Shown: positions 5,631 to 13,275 of the stretch, piece by piece
Layout of the letters: each line of letters starts with the position of its first letter
Numbering within the stretch: the stretch's first letter is position 1
DNA from: Streptomyces sp. NRRL S-87
Lineage (GTDB): Bacteria > Actinomycetota > Actinomycetes > Streptomycetales > Streptomycetaceae
Length of the DNA: 13,315 nt
Direction of reading: 5' to 3'
Assembly (NCBI RefSeq): GCF_000719335.1
Contig: NZ_JOGB01000098.1
Location: 1-13,315 of the forward strand
Notes under the pieces: model-generated
Seen by the model: only the letters and a program-made list of their open reading frames with translations
What the model was told of the DNA's origin: nothing
The model's database searches: none
Translations under genes and position numbers: made by a program

Positions 5631-6503
5631 ATGAGCCAGGACACGGGCTACGGCGCGGGGCAGGAGCGGTACGACGACGGGTACGGCTACGACGACGGCA
5701 CCCGGGTCGGCGGCACGGGCCAGACCCGCACCCGCCTGCCCGACGCCCCCGGCGGCGACCCCTACGGCTCTGGCCGCAAGCCCGCCCGGTCCTCGCGCGG
5801 CCTCGTGACCGTCGTCGGGGTCGTCGTCCTGCTCGTCGCCGCCATCGCGTTCGCGAACCAGGGCGGCGGCGGCAAGAAGTCCGACGGCCCCTCGGACGCC
5901 AAGGCCCCGGTCACCTCCGCCACCGCCCCCACCGGCGAGCGCCCCGTGGCCGGCCGGCACAACGACGTGCCCATGGGCTTCGGCCACACCGAGCAGGGCG
6001 CCCAGTCGGCGGCGGCCAACTACGCCGTCGTCCTGGGCTCGGAAGCCATGTACGAGACCCCGCGCCGACACCGCATCCTCGCCGCCGTCGCCGACGAGGG
6101 CAGCGCGGCCGGGCTCCAGTCCGCGTACGACGCCACGTACACCAGCGGCCTCTTCGAGCAGATCGGCCTCACCGCCAACGGCACCGCCCCGGCCGGCGCC
6201 ACCTTCGTCAGCCGCACCTCGCCCGTCGGCGCCAAGGTGCTGCGCTACTCGGACACCGCCGCCGACGTCGACGTGTGGTGTCTTGAGCTGTTCGGCCTCA
6301 CAGGAGAGAAGTCCACCAAGCCAGTCACCAGTGCCTGGTACACGCTCACCGTGAAGCTGAAGTGGAACGGGTCCGACTGGAAGGTGCTCAACACCTCCCA
6401 GCGCACCGGCCCCACCCCAGTCACTGGCGACAACCCGGTCTCCAGTTCCGGTGACATCGCCGGGGCTGTCAACGAATTCGGAGGGTTCACCTATGCCCGG
6501 TAG
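5631..6503 (+). CDS. Single-pass membrane protein with extracytoplasmic domain, VirB8-like candidate
   Basis: A 290-residue protein. Residues 1-55 are a Tyr/Gly/Asp-rich cytoplasmic segment, 57-76 a single transmembrane helix, 77-110 a flexible linker. From about 117 there is a folded extracytoplasmic domain. It starts GHTEQGAQSAAANYA, has a helical part to about 170, and ends in strands (WYTLTVKLKWNGSDWKVL, 236-253). A cytoplasmic tail, one helix and a small alpha+beta domain is the layout of VirB8/TcpC scaffold proteins (NTF2-like fold), but sequence identity to VirB8 is not visible, so the role is inferred from architecture and neighbours. The ATG at 5631 has GAGGGGG ten bases upstream. 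The 3' end overlaps the next gene by 11 bases, implying translational coupling. Confidence 0.8.
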   Translation: MSQDTGYGAGQERYDDGYGYDDGTRVGGTGQTRTRLPDAPGGDPYGSGRKPARSSRGLVTVVGVVVLLVAAIAFANQGGGGKKSDGPSDAKAPVTSATAPTGERPVAGRHNDVPMGFGHTEQGAQSAAANYAVVLGSEAMYETPRRHRILAAVADEGSAAGLQSAYDATYTSGLFEQIGLTANGTAPAGATFVSRTSPVGAKVLRYSDTAADVDVWCLELFGLTGEKSTKPVTSAWYTLTVKLKWNGSDWKVLNTSQRTGPTPVTGDNPVSSSGDIAGAVNEFGGFTYAR

Positions 6504-7848
6504 CCCCCGCACGCCCGGCGGCCTCCCCAAGCTTCTCGGCACCCTCGGCGCGGTGCAAGCCGCAGTCCTCCTCTTCGCCGCCCGCGCCTCGGCCGCACCC
6601 ACCCCTGACGCCAGCCCGGCCGCCACCACGCCGCCCGAGCAGTGCCGACTGCTCCGGGGCCAGGTCCGGCTCGTCTGCGAGGGCAATCTCCCCGGTGGCA
6701 AGGTGACCGCACCACCGCCCGGACAGGTGCCGGGCGGCCCGGGCGACAGCCTCGACCCCCTCTCCTCCCTCGCCAAGGGCTGCGCCGACGCCGGCGCATG
6801 GATCGTCGGCAAGCTCAGCGGCGCGGTGAAGTCCACCGCCACCGTCGACTTCACCAACGCCGCCTTCCTGCGCCAGTACGCCGTCGTGTTCGCCGCCTCG
6901 ACCGTCCTGACCCTGGTCCTGTGGCTGCTGGCCGTCGCCAAGCGCGCCATCCGCGGCGTCCCCCTGACCACCGCCCTCTCCGAGGCCATCGGCTTCCTCT
7001 GGCTGACCGTCCTGGCCTCCGCCTTCACGCCCCTGATCCTCTACACCGTGGTCTCGGCGACCGACAGCGTCACCGAGGCCGTCGCCAGCGGGGCGGGCGG
7101 CAACACCGACGTGTTCTTCGGGTCCTTCGCCGAGGCCCTCAAGAAGGGCGAGGACATCGGCGGCGGACCGGTCATGCTGATCGTCGTCGCCCTCGTCACC
7201 GTGCTGGCCGCCGGCGTCCTCTGGCTGGAGCTGGTCATCCGGGCCGCCCTCCTCTACGTCGGCGCGCTGCTGGGCACCGCCGTGTACGCCGGCCTCGTCG
7301 ACCGGAACATGTGGGGGCACGTCCGGCGCTGGGCCGGGATCATGATCGCGGTCATCCTCGTCAAACCGGTCATCGTCATCGTCCTGGGCCTGGCCGGAGC
7401 GCTCGCCGGCGACGACGGCCCCGACGCGTTCTCCGCCGTCGTCTCGGGCCTCGCCATCATCCTCCTGGCGATCTTCGCCTCGGCGATGATCTACCGCTTC
7501 GTACCCGGCTTCGGCGACGAGATCTCCGCCGCCCGCACCAACCGCAAGCAGGCCACCGACGGGGCCCAGGCCGCGGCCGTCATCAGCTCCCCGGCCTCCC
7601 TCGTCTCCCAGGGCATCAAGACCCACAGCAGCCGCGGCGGCGCCCACCGCCCCGGCGGCGGCGAAGCCCGCCCCGCCAACCCGCTCTCCGGCGGCGTGGC
7701 GGCCCACAGCAGCCGGGGCTCCTCCGGCGGGACCGGGGTCGGCGGCGGAACTGTCCCCTCCGCCGCACCCCCGCCGCGCAGCTCCGGAGTCAGCACCCCG
7801 CACACCAGCAGGACCACCGGCACAGGCACAGGAGGTGACGGGCGTTGA
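6493..7848 (+). CDS. Polytopic membrane protein, TrbL/VirB6-like T4SS channel component
   Basis: A 451-residue protein. A signal-peptide-like segment (13-35, ending ARASAAP) is followed by a Pro-rich stretch and two cysteines (51, 62). Five to six membrane helices then follow: about 128-150, 161-187, 226-245, 246-268, 280-304 and 314-336. From 340 a hydrophilic Gly/Ser/Pro-rich tail begins, with a twice-repeated HSSRG. The helix cluster with long loops and a charged tail fits TrbL/VirB6, which builds the inner-membrane channel of T4SS. I believe Streptomyces homologues carry the placeholder name SCO6881 family, but this is from memory. The ATG at 6493 has GGAGGG at 6480-6485, seven bases upstream, inside the preceding gene. 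The stop overlaps the next start (TTGA). Confidence 0.85.
   Translation: MPGSPRTPGGLPKLLGTLGAVQAAVLLFAARASAAPTPDASPAATTPPEQCRLLRGQVRLVCEGNLPGGKVTAPPPGQVPGGPGDSLDPLSSLAKGCADAGAWIVGKLSGAVKSTATVDFTNAAFLRQYAVVFAASTVLTLVLWLLAVAKRAIRGVPLTTALSEAIGFLWLTVLASAFTPLILYTVVSATDSVTEAVASGAGGNTDVFFGSFAEALKKGEDIGGGPVMLIVVALVTVLAAGVLWLELVIRAALLYVGALLGTAVYAGLVDRNMWGHVRRWAGIMIAVILVKPVIVIVLGLAGALAGDDGPDAFSAVVSGLAIILLAIFASAMIYRFVPGFGDEISAARTNRKQATDGAQAAAVISSPASLVSQGIKTHSSRGGAHRPGGGEARPANPLSGGVAAHSSRGSSGGTGVGGGTVPSAAPPPRSSGVSTPHTSRTTGTGTGGDGR
7831..7838 (+). promoter_or_regulatory. Ribosome binding site deciding a TTG start
   Basis: GGAGGTGA is a full anti-16S match and lies six bases before the TTG at 7845. It selects this rare start codon, whose last two bases begin the TGA stop of the upstream gene. 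A GTG inside the site belongs to another frame and is not a gene. Confidence 0.8.
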
Positions 7849-9404
7849 CGACCCAGTCCCATCAGATCCACCCGGTCGCGCCCCGCCGCACGTATCTCAT
7901 CGGCCGCGCCCGGCCGAACGCGATCGTCGGCAAGAACCGCGAGACCGGCGAGATCGCGCTGATCGTCTTCGGCGCGTTCCTCGGGATGATGAGCGGACTG
8001 CTCGTCCCCAACCTGATGCTCCGCATCGTCTGCCTCGCCGGCTTCCCGGTCATCGCCCTGGCCGCCGTCTACGTGCCCTACCGGCACCGCACCTTCTACA
8101 AGTGGTTCGAGATCAACCGCAGCTACAAGCGCACGCTGCGGCGCGGCACCACGTACCGCTCGACCGCCATGGAGGCCGGCACCCGCGGCGACGGCCGCGA
8201 GATCGAGGTCGGCCCGCCGCCCGGCATCGGCCGGATCAGCTGGCTGGCCGCCCCCTTCGGCCCCGACGAGATCGCCGTCCTGCTGCACGCCGACCGGCGC
8301 ACCGTGACCGCCGCCATCGAGATCGAGGGCCCGGGCGTCGGCCTGCGCGACAGCGAGGACCAGGAGGCCCTCGTCGACCGGTTCGGCACCCTCCTCAAGC
8401 ACGTGGCCAACGGCGACGGCTTCGTCACCCGCCTGCAGATGCTCGCCCGCACCCTGCCCGCCGACCCCGACGCGCACGCCAAGGACGTCGCCCAGCGCGG
8501 CGACGCGCACGCCCCGGGCTGGCTCCGCGACTCGTACGACCAGCTGCAGTCCATGGTCTCCACCTCCAGCGAGCAGCACCGCGCCTACCTCGTCGCCTGC
8601 ATGCACTACACCCGCGAGCTGGCCGCCGAGGCGCACGCCATGGCCCGCGCCGCCACCCCCCAGAAGGGCCGCCGCCTCGACAGGGACGCCGGCCTCGCCG
8701 TCGTCATGGCCCGCGAGCTCACCGACATCTGCGCCCGCCTCGCCGAGGCCGACATCCGCGTCCGCCAGCCGCTGGGCCAGGGCCGGCTCGCCTCCCTCGT
8801 GCACTCCATGTACGACCCGGACCACCCCATCGACCACATCCAGGCCATGACCAAGCGCAACGCCTGGCCGGCCGAGCTGGACGCCGTCGAACCCACCTAC
8901 CTCCAGGCCAAGACCCGCGAGTCCCAGACCCGCGCCCCCTGGTGCCACGCCACCGCGTGGGTCAAGGAGTGGCCGATGACCCCGGTCGGCGTCAACTTCC
9001 TCGCCCCGCTCCTGGTCCACACCCCGGACGTGATCCGCACGGTCGCCGTCACCATGGACCTCGAACCCACCGAGGTCGCGATCGAGCGCATGCTCACGGA
9101 GAAGACCAACGACGAGGCCGAGGCCTCCCGTGCCGCCAAGATGAACCGCACGGTCGACCCCCGCGACATCGCCGCCCACGGCCGGCTCGACCAGAGGGGT
9201 GAAGATCTCGCCAGCGGTGCGGCGGGAGTCAACCTGGTCGGGTACATCACGGTGTCCTCGCGTTCTCCCGAAGCCCTCGCCCGCGACAAGCGGACCATCC
9301 GGGCCTCGGCGGGCAAGTCGTACCTGAAGCTGGAGTGGTGCGACCGCGAGCACCACCGCGCGTTCGTCAACACCCTGCCGTTCGCCACCGGCATCCGACG
9401 CTAG
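7845..9404 (+). CDS. PrgI/VirB3-like membrane segment fused to VirB4 N-terminal-like domain (SCO6880-type protein)
   Basis: A 519-residue protein. Two close helices (about 36-55 and 59-78) near the N-terminus, after RTYLIGRARPN and before YRHRTFYKWFEINRSYKR, look like a PrgI/VirB3 unit. From about 130 a soluble domain follows (EIAVLLHADRRTVTAAIEIE, 141-160; EDQEALVDRFGTLLKHV, 171-187). The last 55 residues (GYITVSSRSPEALARDKRTI ... HHRAFVNTLPFATG) closely resemble the end of the VirB4/TraC N-terminal domain just before the ATPase domain. There is no Walker motif. The ATPase domain is in the next gene, so VirB4 appears split. Relatives are, from memory, called SCO6880 family. It starts with TTG in a TTGA overlap with the preceding gene, and ends 18 bases before the ATPase gene. 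Expected at the cytoplasmic membrane as the docking part of the motor. Confidence 0.85.
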   Translation: MTTQSHQIHPVAPRRTYLIGRARPNAIVGKNRETGEIALIVFGAFLGMMSGLLVPNLMLRIVCLAGFPVIALAAVYVPYRHRTFYKWFEINRSYKRTLRRGTTYRSTAMEAGTRGDGREIEVGPPPGIGRISWLAAPFGPDEIAVLLHADRRTVTAAIEIEGPGVGLRDSEDQEALVDRFGTLLKHVANGDGFVTRLQMLARTLPADPDAHAKDVAQRGDAHAPGWLRDSYDQLQSMVSTSSEQHRAYLVACMHYTRELAAEAHAMARAATPQKGRRLDRDAGLAVVMARELTDICARLAEADIRVRQPLGQGRLASLVHSMYDPDHPIDHIQAMTKRNAWPAELDAVEPTYLQAKTRESQTRAPWCHATAWVKEWPMTPVGVNFLAPLLVHTPDVIRTVAVTMDLEPTEVAIERMLTEKTNDEAEASRAAKMNRTVDPRDIAAHGRLDQRGEDLASGAAGVNLVGYITVSSRSPEALARDKRTIRASAGKSYLKLEWCDREHHRAFVNTLPFATGIRR

Positions 9405-9422
9405 CTGGAGGGCAGACCCGCC

Positions 9423-10841
9423 ATGCGAGATCCGCTGTCCGCGCTGACGGACGCCTTCACCAGCTTCCTCTTCGGGAAGGTCGAGACGACCCGGCTGCCG
9501 GTCCGTACCTCCACCGGCCAGGCCCAGGCCGTCTACCTGCCCACCGCCGCCCCCGGCCTCGGCGACTCCGGCGTCATCATCGGCCGCGAGGTCTACAGCG
9601 GCAAGGGCTACATCTACGACCCCTTCCAGCTGTACGGGCAGCAGCTCCCGGCCCCGCACTGGCTGGTGCTCGGCGAGTCCGGCAACGGCAAGTCCGCGCT
9701 GGAGAAGACCTACGTCCTGCGCCAGCTGCGCTTCCGCGACCGCCAGGTCGTCGTCCTCGACGCCCAGGGCGAGGACGGCGTCGGCGAGTGGAACCTGATC
9801 GCCCAGGAGCTGGGAATAACTCCCATCCGCCTCGACCCCGTCGCCGCCGCCGACGGCGGGATCCGCCTCAACCCCCTCGACCCGGCCATCACCACCACCG
9901 GGCAGCTCGCGCTGCTGCGCACCATCATCGAGGTGGCGATGGGCCACGGCCTCGACGAGCGCGCCGGCTTCGCGCTCAAGGTGGCGCACGCGTACGTCAA
10001 CGAGACGATCCTGGACCGCCAGCCGGTCCTCACGGACATCGTCGAGCAGCTGCGCCACCCGGAGGCCGCGTCCGCGGAGGCCATGAACGTCGACATAGAC
10101 GATGTCCGCGCCTGGGGCCTGGACGTCGCCCTCGTCCTGGACCGGCTGGTCGACGGCGACCTGCGCGGCATGTTCGACGGCCCGACCACGGTCGGCATCG
10201 ACCTCGACGCGCCGCTGATCGTCTTCGACCTGTCCCACATCGACCGCAACTCGATCGCCATGCCGATCCTGATGGCGATCGTGGGCGTCTGGCTCGAGCA
10301 CACCTGGATCCGCCCGGACCGGAAGAAACGCATCTTCCTGGTCGAAGAGGCCTGGCACATCATCAACTCGCCCTTCGTCGCACAGCTGTTCCAGCGGCTG
10401 CTGAAGTTCGGGCGCCGGCTCGGCCTGTCCTTCGTCGCCGTCGTCCACCACCTCTCCGACGTCGTCGACGGCGCCGCGGCGAAGGAGGCGGCGGCCATCC
10501 TCAAGATGGCCTCCACCCGGACCATCTACGCCCAGAAGGCGGACGAGGCCCGCGCCACCGGCCGCGTCCTCGGCCTGCCCCGCTGGGCCGTGGAGATCAT
10601 CCCGACCCTCACCCCGGGCATCGCCGTATGGGACGTGAACGGCAACGTCCAGGTGGTGAAACACCTGATCACGGAAGCGGAACGGCCCCTTGTCTTCACG
10701 GACCGGGCCATGACAGAGTCCTCGGCACCCCAACCGGCGCTCCCCGAGGACGTCCTCGCCGCCGAACGCGAAGCGGAGGAGAGAGCGATGCTCATCGAAC
10801 GCCACAGGAACGGCGAATCCGCGGAATCCACGGTGGCCTGA
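9423..10841 (+). CDS. VirB4-like ATPase (separate C-terminal ATPase domain)
   Basis: A 472-residue soluble ATPase. The lead-in (GVIIGREVYSGKGYIYDPF, 50-68) is what precedes the P-loop in VirB4/TraC. Walker A is GESGNGKS (84-91), Walker B is IFLVEEAW (304-311, Glu308/Glu309), and motif-III-like VVHHLSD (340-346) follows. ADEARATGRVLGL (373-385) and the closing strands (GIAVWDVNGNVQVVKH) complete the fold, so catalytic residues are intact. VirB4 hexamers energise T4SS assembly and transfer. At 472 residues it lacks the N-terminal half of VirB4 (usually about 800 in total), which is encoded by the gene just upstream. The ATG at 9423 has GGAGGG (9407-9412) ten bases before it. The stop is one base from the next start. 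Of the operon's calls this is the firmest. Confidence 0.93.
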   Translation: MRDPLSALTDAFTSFLFGKVETTRLPVRTSTGQAQAVYLPTAAPGLGDSGVIIGREVYSGKGYIYDPFQLYGQQLPAPHWLVLGESGNGKSALEKTYVLRQLRFRDRQVVVLDAQGEDGVGEWNLIAQELGITPIRLDPVAAADGGIRLNPLDPAITTTGQLALLRTIIEVAMGHGLDERAGFALKVAHAYVNETILDRQPVLTDIVEQLRHPEAASAEAMNVDIDDVRAWGLDVALVLDRLVDGDLRGMFDGPTTVGIDLDAPLIVFDLSHIDRNSIAMPILMAIVGVWLEHTWIRPDRKKRIFLVEEAWHIINSPFVAQLFQRLLKFGRRLGLSFVAVVHHLSDVVDGAAAKEAAAILKMASTRTIYAQKADEARATGRVLGLPRWAVEIIPTLTPGIAVWDVNGNVQVVKHLITEAERPLVFTDRAMTESSAPQPALPEDVLAAEREAEERAMLIERHRNGESAESTVA

Positions 10842-10842
10842 C

Positions 10843-12594
10843 GTGGCGCGGGACGACCGGGAACGGTACGGCCAGGAACGGCGCGCACCCGCCCGGGAGC
10901 AGACCCGGGGCATCCCGGACGCCCTGCTCGTGGGCCTGCTCGCCTTCCTCCTGGGCCTCACCGTGATGGTGTGGTCGGCCACCGGCCTCGCCGCGCTCTT
11001 CGCGCGCGGCGCATGGCCGGCGGGAGTCACCTTCACGCGCACGCCCATGGCCCTGCACGCCCTGCTCACCGCCCCGCACGACCTGGCCCGCGCCTGGCCC
11101 CACACCGATCCGGCGGCCCTGTCGGGCTGGGGGCTGTTCTGGGGCATCCTCGTCAGCGAACTGCTGGTGCTGTTCGTCCTGACGGTCTTCGCCATCGGCG
11201 TCCTGGCCCGCACCAAGGCCCGCCGCGCCCGCATCCGCGCAGAGCGGCAGCACCCCAAGGACCCGGTGCCCGCCCCCACCCACGACCCCGGCCCTGGCCC
11301 CGGCCCCGGCCCCGTCGAGCCCCCCGCCCGCACCTCGCCCGAGCCCGCGGCGGTACGCCCATCCGCACCCCGCACCTCCGACGCCCCCACCGCCGCCGCA
11401 CCGGACGCGGACCACGTCCCCGTACCCACCGCCCCGGCTGACCCGGCTGACCCGGCCACCGAACCGGCCCCGGCCCCCGAACCGGCGGCCCCGGCCCCCA
11501 CCCCGCGCCGGGAACCGCCCGCCCCGCGCTCCGAGCCCACCCAGGACGCCTACCGCTACGGCTTCGGCTACGCCCCCCGCAGCACGGCTCCCGCCGACCC
11601 GCGGTCCGCCGACCCGCAGTCCGCCCACCCGCAGCCCGTGGCACCCCACGCCGACCCGGCCCCCGGCGCCCGCCTCGCCTACGCCGCCCCCGCCGACCGC
11701 CGCCGCGCCGCGGCCCACCGGATCGCGGAGGCCGAGGGGGCCGTACTCGTCGTGACGTCCTCCCCCGCCCTGTGGGCCGAGACCAAGGACGCCCGGGCCA
11801 AACTCGGCCCCGTCCTCCTCTACGACCCCTCGCACCTGTGCGACACCCCGGCCCGCATGCACTGGCACCCCGGCACCGGCTGCACCGACCGCGACACGGC
11901 CGCCTCGCGCGCCATCGCGCTGCTGGCACCCGTACGCCCGCAGTCCCGCATCGACGCGGCCGTCGCCGACACGGCGGAAACGCTCCTGCGCAGCTGGCTC
12001 CACGCGGCCGCCCTCGACGACCGCCCGTTCAAGCAGCTGCACCGCTGGGCCCTCGGCTCCGCCGCGCACGAGCCCGTACGCATCCTGCGCACCCACCCCA
12101 AGGCCGCCCCGGGCACGGCCGGTGAACTCGAGAACGCGCTCACCGCCCACCCCGAGCGACGCGAGATCGCCCAGGAGCTCACCGCCCGGGCCCTGTCCGC
12201 CCTCTCCTCGATCCACATCCGCGAGTCCTGCACACCGAATCGAACGGATTCGCTCACGCTCGCATCATTCGCCGACGAGGGGGGCACCCTCTACCTGGTG
12301 GGTGAGCCAGTCGAGGATCCCCGGACCTCGCCCGGAGCGATGCCCCTGCTCACCGCACTCGCGTCAAGCGTGGTCGAGTACGGCCGCCGCGTGGCCGTAC
12401 GGTCATCCGCCGGTCGGCTCGGCCCACCACTCACGCTGGTCCTAGACGACGTGGCGGCGGTGGCCCCGATCCCCCAACTCCCGGAGCTCCTCGCCGACTC
12501 CGGACCGGCGGCCCTCCCCGTACTGGCCCTCCTCCGCAGCCGCGAGCAGGCCCGCTCCCGCTGGCCCGCCCTCGCCTCCGAAGCCCTCCTCTGA
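10843..12594 (+). CDS. VirD4/TraG-like coupling-protein relative lacking the P-loop
   Basis: A 583-residue protein. Two helices (about 26-55 and 99-122) with an intervening external loop match the N-terminal anchor of VirD4/TraG. Residues 137-275 are a Pro/Ala-rich disordered stretch, where the Walker A should follow. Residues 298-362 resemble the part just after Walker A in coupling proteins (GAVLVVTSSPALW, GPVLLYDP, then MHWHPGTGC). Residues 530-550 (LTLVLDDVAAVAPIPQLPEL) align with Walker B, but the usual catalytic DE is DD. No GxxGxGK(S/T) occurs anywhere in the protein, and the chain ends soon after SREQARSRW, so it is also short at the C-terminus. It probably binds substrate or partners without hydrolysing ATP; inference. 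The GTG at 10843 follows the upstream stop by one base, with only a weak GGTGG before it, suggesting coupled translation. Confidence 0.8.
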   Translation: MARDDRERYGQERRAPAREQTRGIPDALLVGLLAFLLGLTVMVWSATGLAALFARGAWPAGVTFTRTPMALHALLTAPHDLARAWPHTDPAALSGWGLFWGILVSELLVLFVLTVFAIGVLARTKARRARIRAERQHPKDPVPAPTHDPGPGPGPGPVEPPARTSPEPAAVRPSAPRTSDAPTAAAPDADHVPVPTAPADPADPATEPAPAPEPAAPAPTPRREPPAPRSEPTQDAYRYGFGYAPRSTAPADPRSADPQSAHPQPVAPHADPAPGARLAYAAPADRRRAAAHRIAEAEGAVLVVTSSPALWAETKDARAKLGPVLLYDPSHLCDTPARMHWHPGTGCTDRDTAASRAIALLAPVRPQSRIDAAVADTAETLLRSWLHAAALDDRPFKQLHRWALGSAAHEPVRILRTHPKAAPGTAGELENALTAHPERREIAQELTARALSALSSIHIRESCTPNRTDSLTLASFADEGGTLYLVGEPVEDPRTSPGAMPLLTALASSVVEYGRRVAVRSSAGRLGPPLTLVLDDVAAVAPIPQLPELLADSGPAALPVLALLRSREQARSRWPALASEALL

Positions 12595-12600
12595 GCCGCC

Positions 12601-12616
12601 GGCCCTCCCGGGGGCC
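12601..12616. terminator. Possible GC hairpin between convergent genes
   Basis: GGCCC-TCCCGG-GGGCC forms a 5-bp GC stem six bases after the stop of the coupling-protein relative, facing the end of the acetyltransferase gene. There is no T tract, as is common in Streptomyces. Weak evidence for a shared terminator in a 45-bp gap. Confidence 0.3.
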
Positions 12617-12639
12617 CGTACGTCCCGCGGCGCGACCGC

Positions 12640-13191
12640 TCAGCGGACGAGGACGTGCTCCAGTTCCCTCTCCGCCGGGTCGGTGGGGGCGGGGGCGGTG
12701 ACGCCGGTGGGCTCGAAGCCGAAGCGCCGGTAGAAGCCGACGGCCCGGTGGTTGTCCTCGTGGACGTACAGGCGCACGCGTACGGGCGCCGGCTCCCGCA
12801 GCTCCCAGCACCAGCCGACGGCGGCCTCGAAGAGGCCCTCGATCAGACCGGTGCCCCGGCTCTCCTGCCGTACGAAGACGCCGACGATCACCGCCTGGTC
12901 CTGCGCGGGCTCGCCGTCCCCGAGCAGCGTCGGCACGCCGGCGGGCTCGACGAGGACGGTCACGGTGCCGTGCCAGACCCCGTCGGGGCCCTCGGCGACG
13001 AACTGCCGTACGGCGTCGCTGTCGGCGGCCCGCTCGGTGCGCTCCTGCCAGAACAGGTCCGGCTGGGCCGAGGCCTCCTCGTACGTCTCGTGGAAAGCGA
13101 GCCGGGCCGCGGGGTCCCGCAGGGCCTCCAGCCGCAGCTCCTTGACCTTCTTCCACTCGTCTGCGCGCACGGCGCGAATCACATGATCCAT
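12640..13191 (-). CDS. GNAT family N-acetyltransferase
   Basis: A 183-residue soluble enzyme of normal single-domain GNAT length. It opens with IRAVRADEWKKVKELRLEAL, has central strands leading to the acetyl-CoA loop VFVRQESRGTGLIEGLFEAA (105-124), and closes with NHRAVGFYRRFGFEPTG (137-153). The acceptor substrate is unknown. The ATG at 13191 is chosen for family fit. TAGGAT ends six bases upstream, giving either a leaderless start or a modest AGGA ribosome site. It is transcribed toward the T4SS-like operon (convergent) and lies just downstream of the rrn terminator on the same strand, so it probably needs its own promoter. Confidence 0.9.
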   Translation of the reverse strand: MDHVIRAVRADEWKKVKELRLEALRDPAARLAFHETYEEASAQPDLFWQERTERAADSDAVRQFVAEGPDGVWHGTVTVLVEPAGVPTLLGDGEPAQDQAVIVGVFVRQESRGTGLIEGLFEAAVGWCWELREPAPVRVRLYVHEDNHRAVGFYRRFGFEPTGVTAPAPTDPAERELEHVLVR

Positions 13192-13197
13192 GAAGAG

Positions 13198-13227
13198 ATC
13201 CTAGGCGGCCGGCTCACGGCCGGTAAA
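13198..13227 (-). promoter_or_regulatory. Promoter of the GNAT gene, leaderless type
   Basis: On the minus strand TTTACC (13227-13222) and TAGGAT (13203-13198) are 18 bp apart, and six bases separate the -10 from the ATG. The start point would fall on or next to the ATG. A CCGGC-TCACG-GCCGG dyad (13209-13223) fills the spacer and could be an operator. Confidence 0.55.
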
Positions 13228-13233
13228 CGCAGA

Positions 13234-13263
13234 AAAGCCCCGCACCAGAAGGTGCGGGGCTTT
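13234..13263 (-). terminator. Rho-independent terminator of the rRNA operon
   Basis: A perfect 13-bp stem (13234-13246 with 13251-13263, loop of four, GC-rich core GCCCCGCACC) lies 12 bases beyond the 5S end. On the minus strand the stem ends in a run of four T. Position and shape are those of an rrn terminator. Confidence 0.9.
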
Positions 13264-13275
13264 CCCACAATGATT

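Noticed and set aside
7491..11540. A 1349-codon open frame on the minus strand opposite four operon genes
   Set aside because: It is a mirror of G/C third-position bias: low-complexity Gly/Asp/Val/Arg sequence with no domain, while the plus strand has clear VirB4 motifs, ribosome sites and tight gene junctions.
12640..13191. Toxin role for the GNAT (TacT-like) next to the T4SS-like operon
   Set aside because: No DUF1778/RHH antitoxin partner is present and the gene is divergent in orientation from any candidate; ordinary GNAT is the safer call.
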